From positions 124,001 to 188,000 of the forward strand of contig NZ_PJBJ01000030.1 in NCBI RefSeq assembly GCF_002836475.1: a DNA stretch of 64,000 nucleotides, given 5' to 3'. The notes under the pieces are model-generated. The model saw only the letters and a program-made list of their open reading frames with translations. It was not told where the DNA came from and made no database searches. Shown here one piece after another: positions 9,163 to 16,816 of the stretch (position 1 is its first letter; every line of letters starts with the position of its first letter). The DNA is from Flavobacterium sp. ALD4 (GTDB lineage Bacteria > Bacteroidota > Bacteroidia > Flavobacteriales > Flavobacteriaceae). Both the position numbers and the translations under genes were made by a program.

Positions 9163-9201
9163 AAAATCCGTCCCGTTAGTAAAACGGGACGGATTTTTTT
9201 T
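9163..9201. terminator. Terminator after APC permease (second of a pair)
   Basis: A near-perfect 13-bp hairpin, AATCCGTCCCGTT/AACGGGACGGATT, with an A run to its left and a T run to its right. It can therefore act on both strands. It is the nearer of the two hairpins to the minus-strand permease that stops at 9276. Confidence 0.88.
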
Positions 9202-9275
9202 TCTAGAAAACTATTATTTACTTATTATTCTCAAAGATCTAAAGTCTATTTTCTAAAATCTAGAAAAACAATAAA

Positions 9276-10682
9276 TTACTCCTTAGTCTTCGTCAAATAA
9301 TAAACGGGGATCCCAAGCAACATAATCACAACACCCCAGCCGCTGGTACTTGTTTTAGTGTAAAGCAAGGCAATACAAATTGCACTAGCGATAATAATGT
9401 ATAATGCTGGTAAAAATGGATATCCAAAAGCTCTATATGGTCTTTCGGCATCTGGCATTTTTCTACGGAGTATAAATATCCCTAAAATCGTCAATATATA
9501 AAATATCAAAACGATAATCACCACAAAATCCAATAAGTCACCATACTTTCCGGTCAAGCATAAAGCCGAAGCCCAAAAACACTGTGCCCAGATCGACCAT
9601 GCAGGAACACTCGCTTTATTCAGCTCAGCCGCCTTCTTGAAGAAAACACCATCTTGAGCCATTGTATAATACACTCTGGCACCGGCCATAATCAATCCAT
9701 TGTTACAGGCAAAAGTCGAAATCATAATCATCACGGCAATAATCAAAGTCCCTATAGACCCAAAAATATATTGTGACGCCACCACTCCAATACGGTCTGA
9801 TGGAGCAGTAGCAATTTCTTGTAACGGCACTACGGCCAAAAACATCAGATTTGCCAACACATAAATCACACATACAATTGAAGTTCCTAAAAACAAACTC
9901 AATCCCACATTACGTTTTGGATTTTTAATCTCCCCTGCGATAAACGTCACCCCTTCCCAAGCTACGCTCGAGAACATCGAACCCACCAAAGCAGCTGAAA
10001 TGGCAGAAATCAATGTTATCCCGCTTATAGGCATCCAGGAACCGGTAGTCACATCAAGTGAGGACGAAACCCAGGCATTTGTCCAGTTGGCATCCCAAAC
10101 CTCAGCCTTAGCAGCAAAAAAACCGAAAACGATTAAACCTGCCAACGACAAAATTTTAATCACCGTTAAAACCGTTTGTAGCGTTTTGGAGTTTTTAACA
10201 CCGCGACTGTTTACATAACTCAGTAAAACAATGGTAAAGATGGAAACAATCTGGGCAGCATTCAAATTGAAATCGCCTATTTCATATAAGATATTCTTAT
10301 CACTAACTACCGGAAACAAATACGCGGTAAACTTAGCGAACGCAACACCCACGGCAGCGATAGTTCCGGTTTGTATCACAGCAAAGAAACTCCATCCATA
10401 GAGAAAACCAATGAGCTTTCCGTAGGCTTCCTTAATGTATATATACTGTCCACCAGCTTTTGGAAACATTGAACTCAATTCCCCATAACTAACGGCGGCA
10501 ATCACCGTAATAACCCCAGTAAGCACCCACATGGCGATGAGCCATCCGGCTGAACCCAATTGGCGCACCATATCTGAGCTCACTATAAATATACCCGAAC
10601 CGATCATGGACCCGACCACTAGCATGGTCCCATCAAATAATCCGAGTTCTCTTTTAAAATTGTCTTGGTTTTCTTCTTGCAT
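9276..10682 (-). CDS. APC-family amino acid permease (LAT/SLC7-like)
   Basis: 468 residues with about twelve hydrophobic segments, an inner-membrane transporter of the amino acid-polyamine-organocation superfamily. The first helix contains GSMIGSGIFIVSSDMVRQLG, the conserved GxGIF substrate-binding break. FSSVAWEGVTFIAGEIKNPKRN in helix 6 and the loop after it are typical of LAT/exchanger-type members. It probably imports or exchanges an amino acid; the substrate is not readable. It is single, convergent with GAPDH, with a terminator at its 3' side and a 600-base gap upstream. It is not closely similar to the other APC permease at 49757. Confidence 0.9.
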   Translation of the reverse strand: MQEENQDNFKRELGLFDGTMLVVGSMIGSGIFIVSSDMVRQLGSAGWLIAMWVLTGVITVIAAVSYGELSSMFPKAGGQYIYIKEAYGKLIGFLYGWSFFAVIQTGTIAAVGVAFAKFTAYLFPVVSDKNILYEIGDFNLNAAQIVSIFTIVLLSYVNSRGVKNSKTLQTVLTVIKILSLAGLIVFGFFAAKAEVWDANWTNAWVSSSLDVTTGSWMPISGITLISAISAALVGSMFSSVAWEGVTFIAGEIKNPKRNVGLSLFLGTSIVCVIYVLANLMFLAVVPLQEIATAPSDRIGVVASQYIFGSIGTLIIAVMIMISTFACNNGLIMAGARVYYTMAQDGVFFKKAAELNKASVPAWSIWAQCFWASALCLTGKYGDLLDFVVIIVLIFYILTILGIFILRRKMPDAERPYRAFGYPFLPALYIIIASAICIALLYTKTSTSGWGVVIMLLGIPVYYLTKTKE

Positions 10683-10877
10683 TATTTTTGTTTTTTGGTT
10701 GGCTAAAGATATACTTTTTTTAGAAACCTCCTAACCATTTCACCTGAATGAACGGAGTTGAAGCGTCAAGTCTCAAATCAAAAATCCTCATTCAATAAGC
10801 TAAAATCATCTGGTCATACCCCAGCTTCTATTGCGGTTACAGCCCGTTCAGGCTTCCCGATAGCTATCGAGACACTA

Positions 10878-10923
10878 TATCTTTTATTCACCTCGTTAAA
10901 AAAAGCGAGGTACATAAAAGGAT
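10878..10923. repeat. Long imperfect hairpin
   Basis: The outer arms ATCTTTTAT and ATAAAAGGAT (one G-T pair) enclose the inner arms CCTCG and CGAGG around an A-rich loop. It is not followed by a T run, so it is not an ordinary terminator. It lies next to the CGATAGCTATCG palindrome. Confidence 0.6.
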
Positions 10924-11199
10924 GCCGCAAGTACCCATCACACGATAAAACAGTACAGCCAATTATAAGCTGCGTTAAATTAAGATGATTCCGTTTGTGC
11001 TGAAATACAAACGTAACTATTACCGCCCTGCACTTCCTACTCATACTGCATAACAAACGGAGATTGCTCCTTTATCAATGTCAAGATGTAGAAGTAATAA
11101 GAACTCGTGCTTCAATGAATGCGCATTACTATTTTACTCTTTTTTAATAGGTCATTCGCTTTCTTGATCCAGATCAACGCGCTCACTACTAAATATTTG

Positions 11200-11207
11200 T
11201 AAATTTG
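11200..11207 (+). promoter_or_regulatory. Candidate -7 promoter element for the isochorismatase-family gene
   Basis: TAAATTTG fits TAnnTTTG exactly, 88 bases before the start codon. No convincing -33 TTG is at the usual spacing, and AT-rich DNA makes chance matches likely. Confidence 0.4.
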
Positions 11208-11294
11208 AATAAAACGATTAAAGAAATAAATTACAACATTTATTTTTAAACAATCGAGTAAATATTAGAATTAACATAATAAAAAAATAAAGTT

Positions 11295-11879
11295 ATGGTA
11301 CAGAAAACAAAAGAAATTTCAGAAAACAACAAAACAGCACTGATAATTATAGACATACAGAACGATTACTTTCCTGGCGGAACGATGGAATTGGTATCGG
11401 CAGATGAAGCCGCGTCAAAAGCAGCCCATATGCTATCCTATTTTAGAAGGAAAGAAATGCCTGTTATCCACGTACAGCACATTGCCGTTCAAGAAGGAGC
11501 TACTTTCTTTTTGCCCACTACAAAAGGTGCTGAAATTCATAAAAGCGTAACACCTCTTAAAACGGAAAAAGTAATTACCAAGAACTTTCCCAATAGTTTT
11601 AGAGATACAGAATTATTGGATTATTTAAAGAAAAATAATATTTCTAAATTAATACTTTGTGGCATGATGACCGATGTTTGTATAGATTCCACAACCAGGG
11701 CTGCTATGGATTTTGGTTTTGAAAACACCATAATTATCGATGCCGTTACAACAAGAAACAGAGAGTTTAATGGAAAAGTAATCCCTGCGGAGCAAGTAAC
11801 CGAATCTTATTTGTCAGGTCTTAACGCCTTAGGCGGTCTGTATGCTAAACTGGAATCGAGCGAAAAGTATATAAATTAA
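11295..11879 (+). CDS. Isochorismatase/nicotinamidase-family cysteine hydrolase
   Basis: 194 residues covering one cysteine-hydrolase domain. The expected catalytic triad can be placed: Asp in LIIIDIQNDYF (about residue 20), Lys in VITKNFPNSF (about 96) and Cys in LCGMMTDVCIDSTTRAA (about 129). Members hydrolyse amides or related bonds (nicotinamide, isochorismate, N-carbamoyl compounds). The GMMTDVCIDSTTR wording is typical of the general cysteine-hydrolase group rather than PncA, so the substrate is open. It is cytoplasmic and monocistronic, with its own terminator. Confidence 0.88.
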   Translation: MVQKTKEISENNKTALIIIDIQNDYFPGGTMELVSADEAASKAAHMLSYFRRKEMPVIHVQHIAVQEGATFFLPTTKGAEIHKSVTPLKTEKVITKNFPNSFRDTELLDYLKKNNISKLILCGMMTDVCIDSTTRAAMDFGFENTIIIDAVTTRNREFNGKVIPAEQVTESYLSGLNALGGLYAKLESSEKYIN

Positions 11880-12013
11880 AAAGTCTCATGTGCGAACATT
11901 CTTCTTTCTAAAAAAACATTCTCAAACCTGATAATGCGGATTAGTGATCCGTGCCCGTAGCGAATAGCAAACAGCCATTCCTACTCTATCAAACTGACAA
12001 GATTAAGAAAACT

Positions 12014-12048
12014 AAAAAAGCTGCATTGATTAAAATGCAGCTTTTTTT
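12014..12048. terminator. Bidirectional terminator
   Basis: An 11-bp hairpin (AAAGCTGCATT/AATGCAGCTTT) with A and T runs on either side, between the plus-strand hydrolase and the minus-strand CDGSH gene. Confidence 0.9.
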
Positions 12049-12074
12049 ATGGTGAAAATAGAAAACAGTATTCT

Positions 12075-12302
12075 TTATTTCGTTTTCATTGGTGGCAAAT
12101 CAAATGCCTTAGATTCATGTTCAAAACTGCTGCGGTGTGAACCATCACAAAAAGGTTTGTTAGAAGACAATCCACAACGGCAAAGTCCCAAAGCTGTTCT
12201 TCCCTCCAGTCCATACACTATACCATCACAGTCGATTATTTCGAAATCACCCTCTATCTTAATAGATCCGTTGCTATTGATTATTAGTTTTGTTTTGCTC
12301 AT
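12075..12302 (-). CDS. CDGSH iron-sulfur domain protein
   Basis: 75 residues. The C-terminal half carries the complete CDGSH motif, CRCGLSSNKPFCDGSH, with the three cysteines and one histidine that ligate a [2Fe-2S] cluster in mitoNEET-type proteins. They act in redox or iron-sulfur transfer; no partner gene is adjacent. I use the ATG at 12302; the frame is open to 12353 but the extra 17 residues look like upstream DNA. It is convergent with the isochorismatase-family gene. Small single-CDGSH proteins of this kind are common in Bacteroidota. Confidence 0.9.
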   Translation of the reverse strand: MSKTKLIINSNGSIKIEGDFEIIDCDGIVYGLEGRTALGLCRCGLSSNKPFCDGSHRSSFEHESKAFDLPPMKTK

Positions 12303-12353
12303 AATGCTCTTTATTTTTTTGTGTTCAAAGATTGCAAAATATATTCTTACCAT

Positions 12354-12711
12354 TTCACATTGCCGCGCCTTTTTTTGATATCAAAGCTCTAATTTATCCT
12401 AATTCTATTTTATGTCGTCGCTGTAATGCTGAGAAATTTTTTATTGATCACCACTAGTGAAGAAAGACAAATCGTCACAGGGGCCATTCATTAATTTTTT
12501 CGTAATTTTAGCTTATTCGCTAAAATGAAAGTTATCACTTGAAAAAAAACTACTTCGGTAGAACTAAAAAAGTTATTTAGGATTAAAAACGGTCAGCATA
12601 CGAAAACCGAAATACGGATTCGACGTCAAAAATAACACCCTCATTTTTAGCGATGAGTTTGCAAACTACATTGGAGCATTAAAATGAATAGTTAATTAAT
12701 AAATCGATATT
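12354..12711. other. Intergenic stretch with a possible decayed reading frame
   Basis: No intact gene. Near 12559-12687 two plus-strand frames look faintly protein-like. One reads VELKKLFRIKNGQH from 12559. The other, shifted by one base, ends FDVKNNTLIFSDEF and stops at 12687. Neither has a usable start. It could be a remnant of a small gene broken by a frameshift, or chance. Confidence 0.25.
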
Positions 12712-13158
12712 ATGGGAAATTTAAAAGACAAACCAAAAACTGATTTTAACTGGGAAGCACAGTGGCAACAATTATATCTATTGACGGAAGACCGTTACTC
12801 TGACTTACAATTCTACAAAGATGATTTGAAATTTTTATATCACCTTGTTGACAAATACTTTATGGGACTGACCCTTAATGCGAACTTGGATGAAATGCGG
12901 GAATTAGCAAAAGAGTTGTCTGACGAAAGCAAGGCTTGCGATACATTACTAGATAAAACCGTTATGCATTTGAAACATCTCGCCGACCTTATTGACGCTC
13001 CCTATAAATATGATTCCCATCAATTTAGAACCGAAAATGACAAATTAGAGAACGAGATCGACTCTTTTGTAAAAAAATTCAGAAAAAACAAAAAAGAAAT
13101 ATTTGCCATTACAGAAAAAGTGATGAAAAAAGAAATTCAAAAAAGGCTGATGCCATAG
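12712..13158 (+). CDS. Hypothetical helical protein
   Basis: 148 residues, no signal peptide and no membrane segment, so probably cytoplasmic. It is rich in Lys, Glu and Leu; residues 50-145 look helical and possibly coiled-coil, ending in a strongly basic stretch (KKFRKNKKEIF). I recognise no family. Coding quality is good: it opens with ATG, has an uninterrupted frame and has normal composition for the neighbourhood. It is isolated on both sides by gene-free DNA of over 300 bases. No function can be given. Confidence 0.7.
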   Translation: MGNLKDKPKTDFNWEAQWQQLYLLTEDRYSDLQFYKDDLKFLYHLVDKYFMGLTLNANLDEMRELAKELSDESKACDTLLDKTVMHLKHLADLIDAPYKYDSHQFRTENDKLENEIDSFVKKFRKNKKEIFAITEKVMKKEIQKRLMP

Positions 13159-13626
13159 GGTAAGTTAATTCTGGAAATGTGCTCCGGAGACCATGTGGGG
13201 AAAGTTTGCAGTCCTTTTCGATCTTTATAGAGTTAGGAGAGAAGCATTAGATGAAAAAGAAAAAAAGTGTAATGGCGCTGTTCCTCCTCTCTTTTGACAA
13301 TACAAAAATAAGTCACATTCCTATTCACGAAGCACAACCCCTTGTTACAATTGTACCGTGGAAAGAATTTCTTGACTAACCAAAAGGGACCTGATGTCCA
13401 GCAGCTCATCAGTATTACTTTCTCCACGCTTGCAGTAGTCCCAAATACTGAACACTAATTCTTGTGTCATAATAACTTACTATCCCGCCTCATTTTTTTT
13501 TGTCTGTACACAAAAAATAAACATTAATTTAGTGCCACCGCAAAGCAAGTCTGATAAAGCCTTAACACTATTTTTGAAAAGACTCCGCAACTACAAAAAA
13601 GAAACACAATAGTATCGTTATAAATT
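13159..13626. other. Intergenic stretch, nothing recognised
   Basis: 468 bases between the helical protein and the dehydrogenase. Only short frames occur (for example 35 codons from 13193), none with family resemblance. No terminator-grade hairpin is visible. Confidence 0.5.
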
Positions 13627-14487
13627 ATGAAAACATTAAAATTAGGATGGATTGGCCTTGGAAACATGGGAAATCCGATGGCAAAGAACTTGTTAAAAGC
13701 AGGCTACGAAGTAGCCGTATTTAATCGCAGTAGAGACAAGGAAAAGGAATTAATCGACTTAGGCGCAACTTCGGCAGCCAGCATCCAAGACCTAATGCAA
13801 ACCTGCGATGTGTTGATTACCATGTTATCCAATGATGAGGCCGTCAAAGAAGTTTTTGAAAGTGAGAATGGTTTGCTGACTCGAGACAATCCTGGAAAAC
13901 TGATCATCAATATGAGTACCGTTTCTCCTGAGACTTCTCGCTATTTAACTAAAATCTGTACCGCTCGTCAGGTTCATTTCATGGATGCTCCAGTTTCCGG
14001 AAGTGTCAAGCCCGCTCAGGACGGCACCTTAGTCATTTTGATAGGCAGCACTGATGAAGATTATTTGCTTGCTAAACCTATTTTTGATGTTTTGGGAAAA
14101 GTTTCCATTCCTGTGGGCGAACCTGGTAAAGCGAGTTCCGCCAAATTAGCTATCAATTACTTGTTAGGGCTAAACCTGCAGGGATTAGCAGAGACGATTA
14201 TGTTTGCAGAAAAAAACGGCGTTCGAAAAGAAGACATGCTCTCCATAATAAATGAAGGTGCTTGCGGAAATGGCATAACCAATATCAAAGCCAATTCCAT
14301 TTTAAACAACTCATACCCTGCCGCTTTTGCACTCAAACACCTTGTTAAGGACTTGAGATTGGCCAAGGAAGCAGGATTAGATTCACCACTGATCAATCCT
14401 TTGTATGACAGTTATGCAGCTGCTCAAAAAGAAGGTTTGGGCGATGAAGACGTTATGGCGATCATAACGAGTCTGAGAAACAAATAA
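13627..14487 (+). CDS. NAD(P)-dependent beta-hydroxyacid dehydrogenase
   Basis: 286 residues, normal for the 3-hydroxyisobutyrate/tartronate-semialdehyde/glyoxylate reductase family. The Rossmann motif GWIGLGNMGNPMAKNLLKAG is at residues 8-27, the substrate motif FMDAPVSGSVKPAQDGTL is near residue 120, and the catalytic lysine is expected in GKASSAKLAINYLLG (about 172). These enzymes reduce or oxidise small beta-hydroxy acids or semialdehydes. The GxGxMGxPMAxNL wording with an Asn-Arg-Ser after the second strand suggests NADPH preference (glyoxylate/succinic-semialdehyde reductase type), but that is inference. It is followed about 90 bases later by the PH-domain gene. Confidence 0.88.
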   Translation: MKTLKLGWIGLGNMGNPMAKNLLKAGYEVAVFNRSRDKEKELIDLGATSAASIQDLMQTCDVLITMLSNDEAVKEVFESENGLLTRDNPGKLIINMSTVSPETSRYLTKICTARQVHFMDAPVSGSVKPAQDGTLVILIGSTDEDYLLAKPIFDVLGKVSIPVGEPGKASSAKLAINYLLGLNLQGLAETIMFAEKNGVRKEDMLSIINEGACGNGITNIKANSILNNSYPAAFALKHLVKDLRLAKEAGLDSPLINPLYDSYAAAQKEGLGDEDVMAIITSLRNK

Positions 14488-14575
14488 AAGTCCATTTCCT
14501 ATCGTTAATCAAATCGAAGGACTGTAGGCAAGTATTAAAAATTCAATTAGTTACAGTAAATAAAAATAAAATACT

Positions 14576-14956
14576 ATGGGAATATTCTCAGCACTTATTG
14601 GTAACGCAGGAACGGTATCTCTGGAACAATTAACAAAGCAGTACGGGCAACTTTTAATCGACGGAGAAGAGATTGAATTGGGTTTTAAACTGATTCGAGA
14701 CACTTTTATATTTACCACCAAACGTTTAATTCTAGTAGACAAACAAGGCTTAACGGGAAGCAAAACAGAATACAAATCTATATCCTATAAAAGTATTTCC
14801 AGATTCAGCATTGAGACTGCGGGGACTTTTGACCTTGATGCTGAATTAAAAATTTGGGTATCCAGTGAATTACAACCCAGCATAAAAAAGCAATTTAATA
14901 AATCTATTAATGTATATGAGGTTCAAAAGGTGTTGGCACATCATGTATTAAAATAA
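14576..14956 (+). CDS. Bacterial PH-domain protein
   Basis: 126 residues forming one bacterial pleckstrin-homology-like domain. The pattern DGEEIELGFKLIRDTFIFTT followed by KRLILVDKQGLTG and YKSISYKSISRFSIETAG is characteristic of the small YvbH-type family of Firmicutes and Bacteroidota. There is no signal peptide or membrane segment, so it is cytoplasmic. Its ligand and role are unknown; these domains form ring-like oligomers in the structures I know of. It is downstream of the dehydrogenase on the same strand and may be cotranscribed. Confidence 0.85.
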   Translation: MGIFSALIGNAGTVSLEQLTKQYGQLLIDGEEIELGFKLIRDTFIFTTKRLILVDKQGLTGSKTEYKSISYKSISRFSIETAGTFDLDAELKIWVSSELQPSIKKQFNKSINVYEVQKVLAHHVLK

Positions 14957-14975
14957 ATTCGGTCTAGCTCCATAA

Positions 14976-15011
14976 AAAAACTCCCAGGGAATCCTGGGAG
15001 TTTTTTTTTAT
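14976..15011. terminator. Bidirectional terminator
   Basis: A 9-bp hairpin, CTCCCAGGG/CCTGGGAG, with an A run before it and nine T after it. It separates the PH-domain gene from the convergent LysM-NlpC/P60 gene. Confidence 0.9.
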
Positions 15012-15043
15012 GTGATTTTTAAAAAAATCTAACCTTGTCCTAC

Positions 15044-16555
15044 TTACAGTACGCGATTAATTTGAGTTACTTTCTTTCTATAATACTTTTCTTTAACAGA
15101 AGAAATCATTACACCTCCACTTACCGAAGCATGAATAAATTTAATATCACCGTCGATTGCCTCGACCACCATACCCACATGGTTGATTTGTCTTCTACCG
15201 TTCGTTTTAAAGAAAATCAAATCTCCTTTTTGAGCATCTTCATTATCAATCTTCACTCCATATTGTGATTGTTCTATAGAAGTTCGCGGTAACTGAATAT
15301 CAAAATTACTAAAAGTGGTACACATTAATCCGGAACAATCAAAACCATCCTTTGTGGTTCCTCCCATGCGATATCTTGTCCCGATATTTTCTGTAGCTGT
15401 AGAAACCAATTGGTCTAAGAAATCAGTACCGTGAAAAGATTTCATATTGTATTTTGAATCCGAATTCCCCATCTCATTAGTTGAACCAGAATTATTATTT
15501 ACAGCGATCACCTCAACAGCTTTATTACTTCGAATGTTTAATTTATAACCTACTGGAAGACCCCTAACAATTTTCGGGTTTTGTCTTTCTAACTCTTTTA
15601 CTGAAATTCCGTATTCTTTAGCGATTCCATATTTTGTTTCTTTTGCCAATACCTCACGTACCACTTCAGTTTCCAAAGCGCCAATATTAGCAACAGGTTC
15701 ACCTATAGTTTGGATTTCAGTTTTCAACACTGCTTTATCTGCAACTACAACTTGTTCCGCTTTTATAATTATAGCTTCAGGGCGAGACTGCACAGCAGCT
15801 ATAGATTCCTTTTTAATTTCTTTTTGAACAACTGCTACGGCCCCATTGCTCTCCTCTTTTGTTGGAATTATAATCTTCTGACCAATTTTTAAAGATTCTG
15901 TTTCAAGAATAGGATTAGCTTTATCTAAATCCGCTACCGTAATTCCGTATTCTCTTGAAATAGAGTACTTTGTTTCTTGTGCTACAATTTCACGTACAAC
16001 TTCTTCAGATGGCATTTCTTTTGTCGCATTAGATTTTACAACAAAGTTCGCTTCTTCTTTTTGAGTTACTTTTCTTTCCGGAATAGTATTTTTTTGAATT
16101 TCTTTTATTGGTTCCGTAATACTTACGGCTGGACTTTGATTTAATTCTGTTCCTGGGACTCTAATTTTGTCTCCCTTTTTTAATCCTGATTTCTGAAGTG
16201 TAGGATTAATTTTGTTTAAATCTACAACGGTAACTCCGTATTGTTTCGCTATGCCGTAAAGTGTTTCTTTGGGAAGGACTGTATGCTTTTTTTCTGGATA
16301 GGTACTGGCAATATCTGATGCCGTATTCTTGCTTTTTGAAACTATCGTAGGAATTAATAAAACCGATTTAAATTTTATTCCTTTTTGGGCATCGGGATTG
16401 AGTTCGTAAATAGCGTTGGACTTAATATGGTAGTGTGCTGCAATCTGAGTAATAGTTTCACCCTTGGAAACAATGTGCTTTGTATAATTTTCTTGTGAAA
16501 AAGCACTTAAACCAGTAAAAAACACCATCCCTAAAATCCAACTATAACTCCTCAT
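15044..16555 (-). CDS. Four-LysM NlpC/P60 peptidoglycan endopeptidase
   Basis: 503 residues. A signal peptide (about 1-20, ending FSQE) is followed by four LysM repeats at roughly 25-70, 92-136, 184-230 and 304-347. The second to fourth share the phrase ETKYGIAKEYGI-type core. The linkers are rich in Lys, Glu and Val. The C-terminal NlpC/P60 domain (about 385-500) has the catalytic Cys in GFDCSGLMCTTF and the His in INHVGMVVEA, with a further His in FIHASVSGG. It should bind peptidoglycan and cleave its stem peptides in the periplasm. It is monocistronic and convergent with the PH-domain gene. Confidence 0.93.
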   Translation of the reverse strand: MRSYSWILGMVFFTGLSAFSQENYTKHIVSKGETITQIAAHYHIKSNAIYELNPDAQKGIKFKSVLLIPTIVSKSKNTASDIASTYPEKKHTVLPKETLYGIAKQYGVTVVDLNKINPTLQKSGLKKGDKIRVPGTELNQSPAVSITEPIKEIQKNTIPERKVTQKEEANFVVKSNATKEMPSEEVVREIVAQETKYSISREYGITVADLDKANPILETESLKIGQKIIIPTKEESNGAVAVVQKEIKKESIAAVQSRPEAIIIKAEQVVVADKAVLKTEIQTIGEPVANIGALETEVVREVLAKETKYGIAKEYGISVKELERQNPKIVRGLPVGYKLNIRSNKAVEVIAVNNNSGSTNEMGNSDSKYNMKSFHGTDFLDQLVSTATENIGTRYRMGGTTKDGFDCSGLMCTTFSNFDIQLPRTSIEQSQYGVKIDNEDAQKGDLIFFKTNGRRQINHVGMVVEAIDGDIKFIHASVSGGVMISSVKEKYYRKKVTQINRVL

Positions 16556-16765
16556 AAAGTCTATTTAAATATTAACTCCCATCACCTACTCAACTGAATT
16601 CCAAAACAATAATACGATTTTTTGTTCAAAAATTGAATGTTTGCTTTGATATAACGATGAAATAAATAAAAAAAGCATTTCGCTTTTGCGAATTTAGCCT
16701 AATAATATCTATATCATACAATTTTAACAACTCATTATATTTGTTTTAACATACCCCAAAACAAA

Positions 16766-16798
16766 AAAAAACGCTCTGTTTGCACAGAGCGTTTTTAT
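16766..16798 (-). terminator. Terminator after acnA
   Basis: An ACGCTCTGT/ACAGAGCGT hairpin, 20 bases after the acnA stop. Nine T follow on the minus strand. Confidence 0.9.
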
Positions 16799-16816
16799 AT
16801 AATTTTAAACTTAAAA

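Larger units (their letters stand above)
10683..11294. other. Intergenic region with a structured element
   Basis: 612 bases without a credible gene between the divergent permease and hydrolase. It holds a 12-bp perfect palindrome (CGATAGCTATCG, 10858-10869), a long hairpin at 10878-10923, and a promoter-like element at 11200. The G+C-richer part, 10800-10950, differs from its AT-rich surroundings and resembles dispersed intergenic elements I associate with flavobacterial genomes. That recognition is from memory and not verified. Confidence 0.5.

Noticed and set aside
10814..11056. 80-codon minus-strand frame in the permease-hydrolase gap
   Set aside because: It overlaps the palindrome and long hairpin and has no protein pattern.
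13233..13427. 64-codon minus-strand frame
   Set aside because: Its composition (Phe- and Cys-rich, no domain pattern) is that of translated intergenic DNA.
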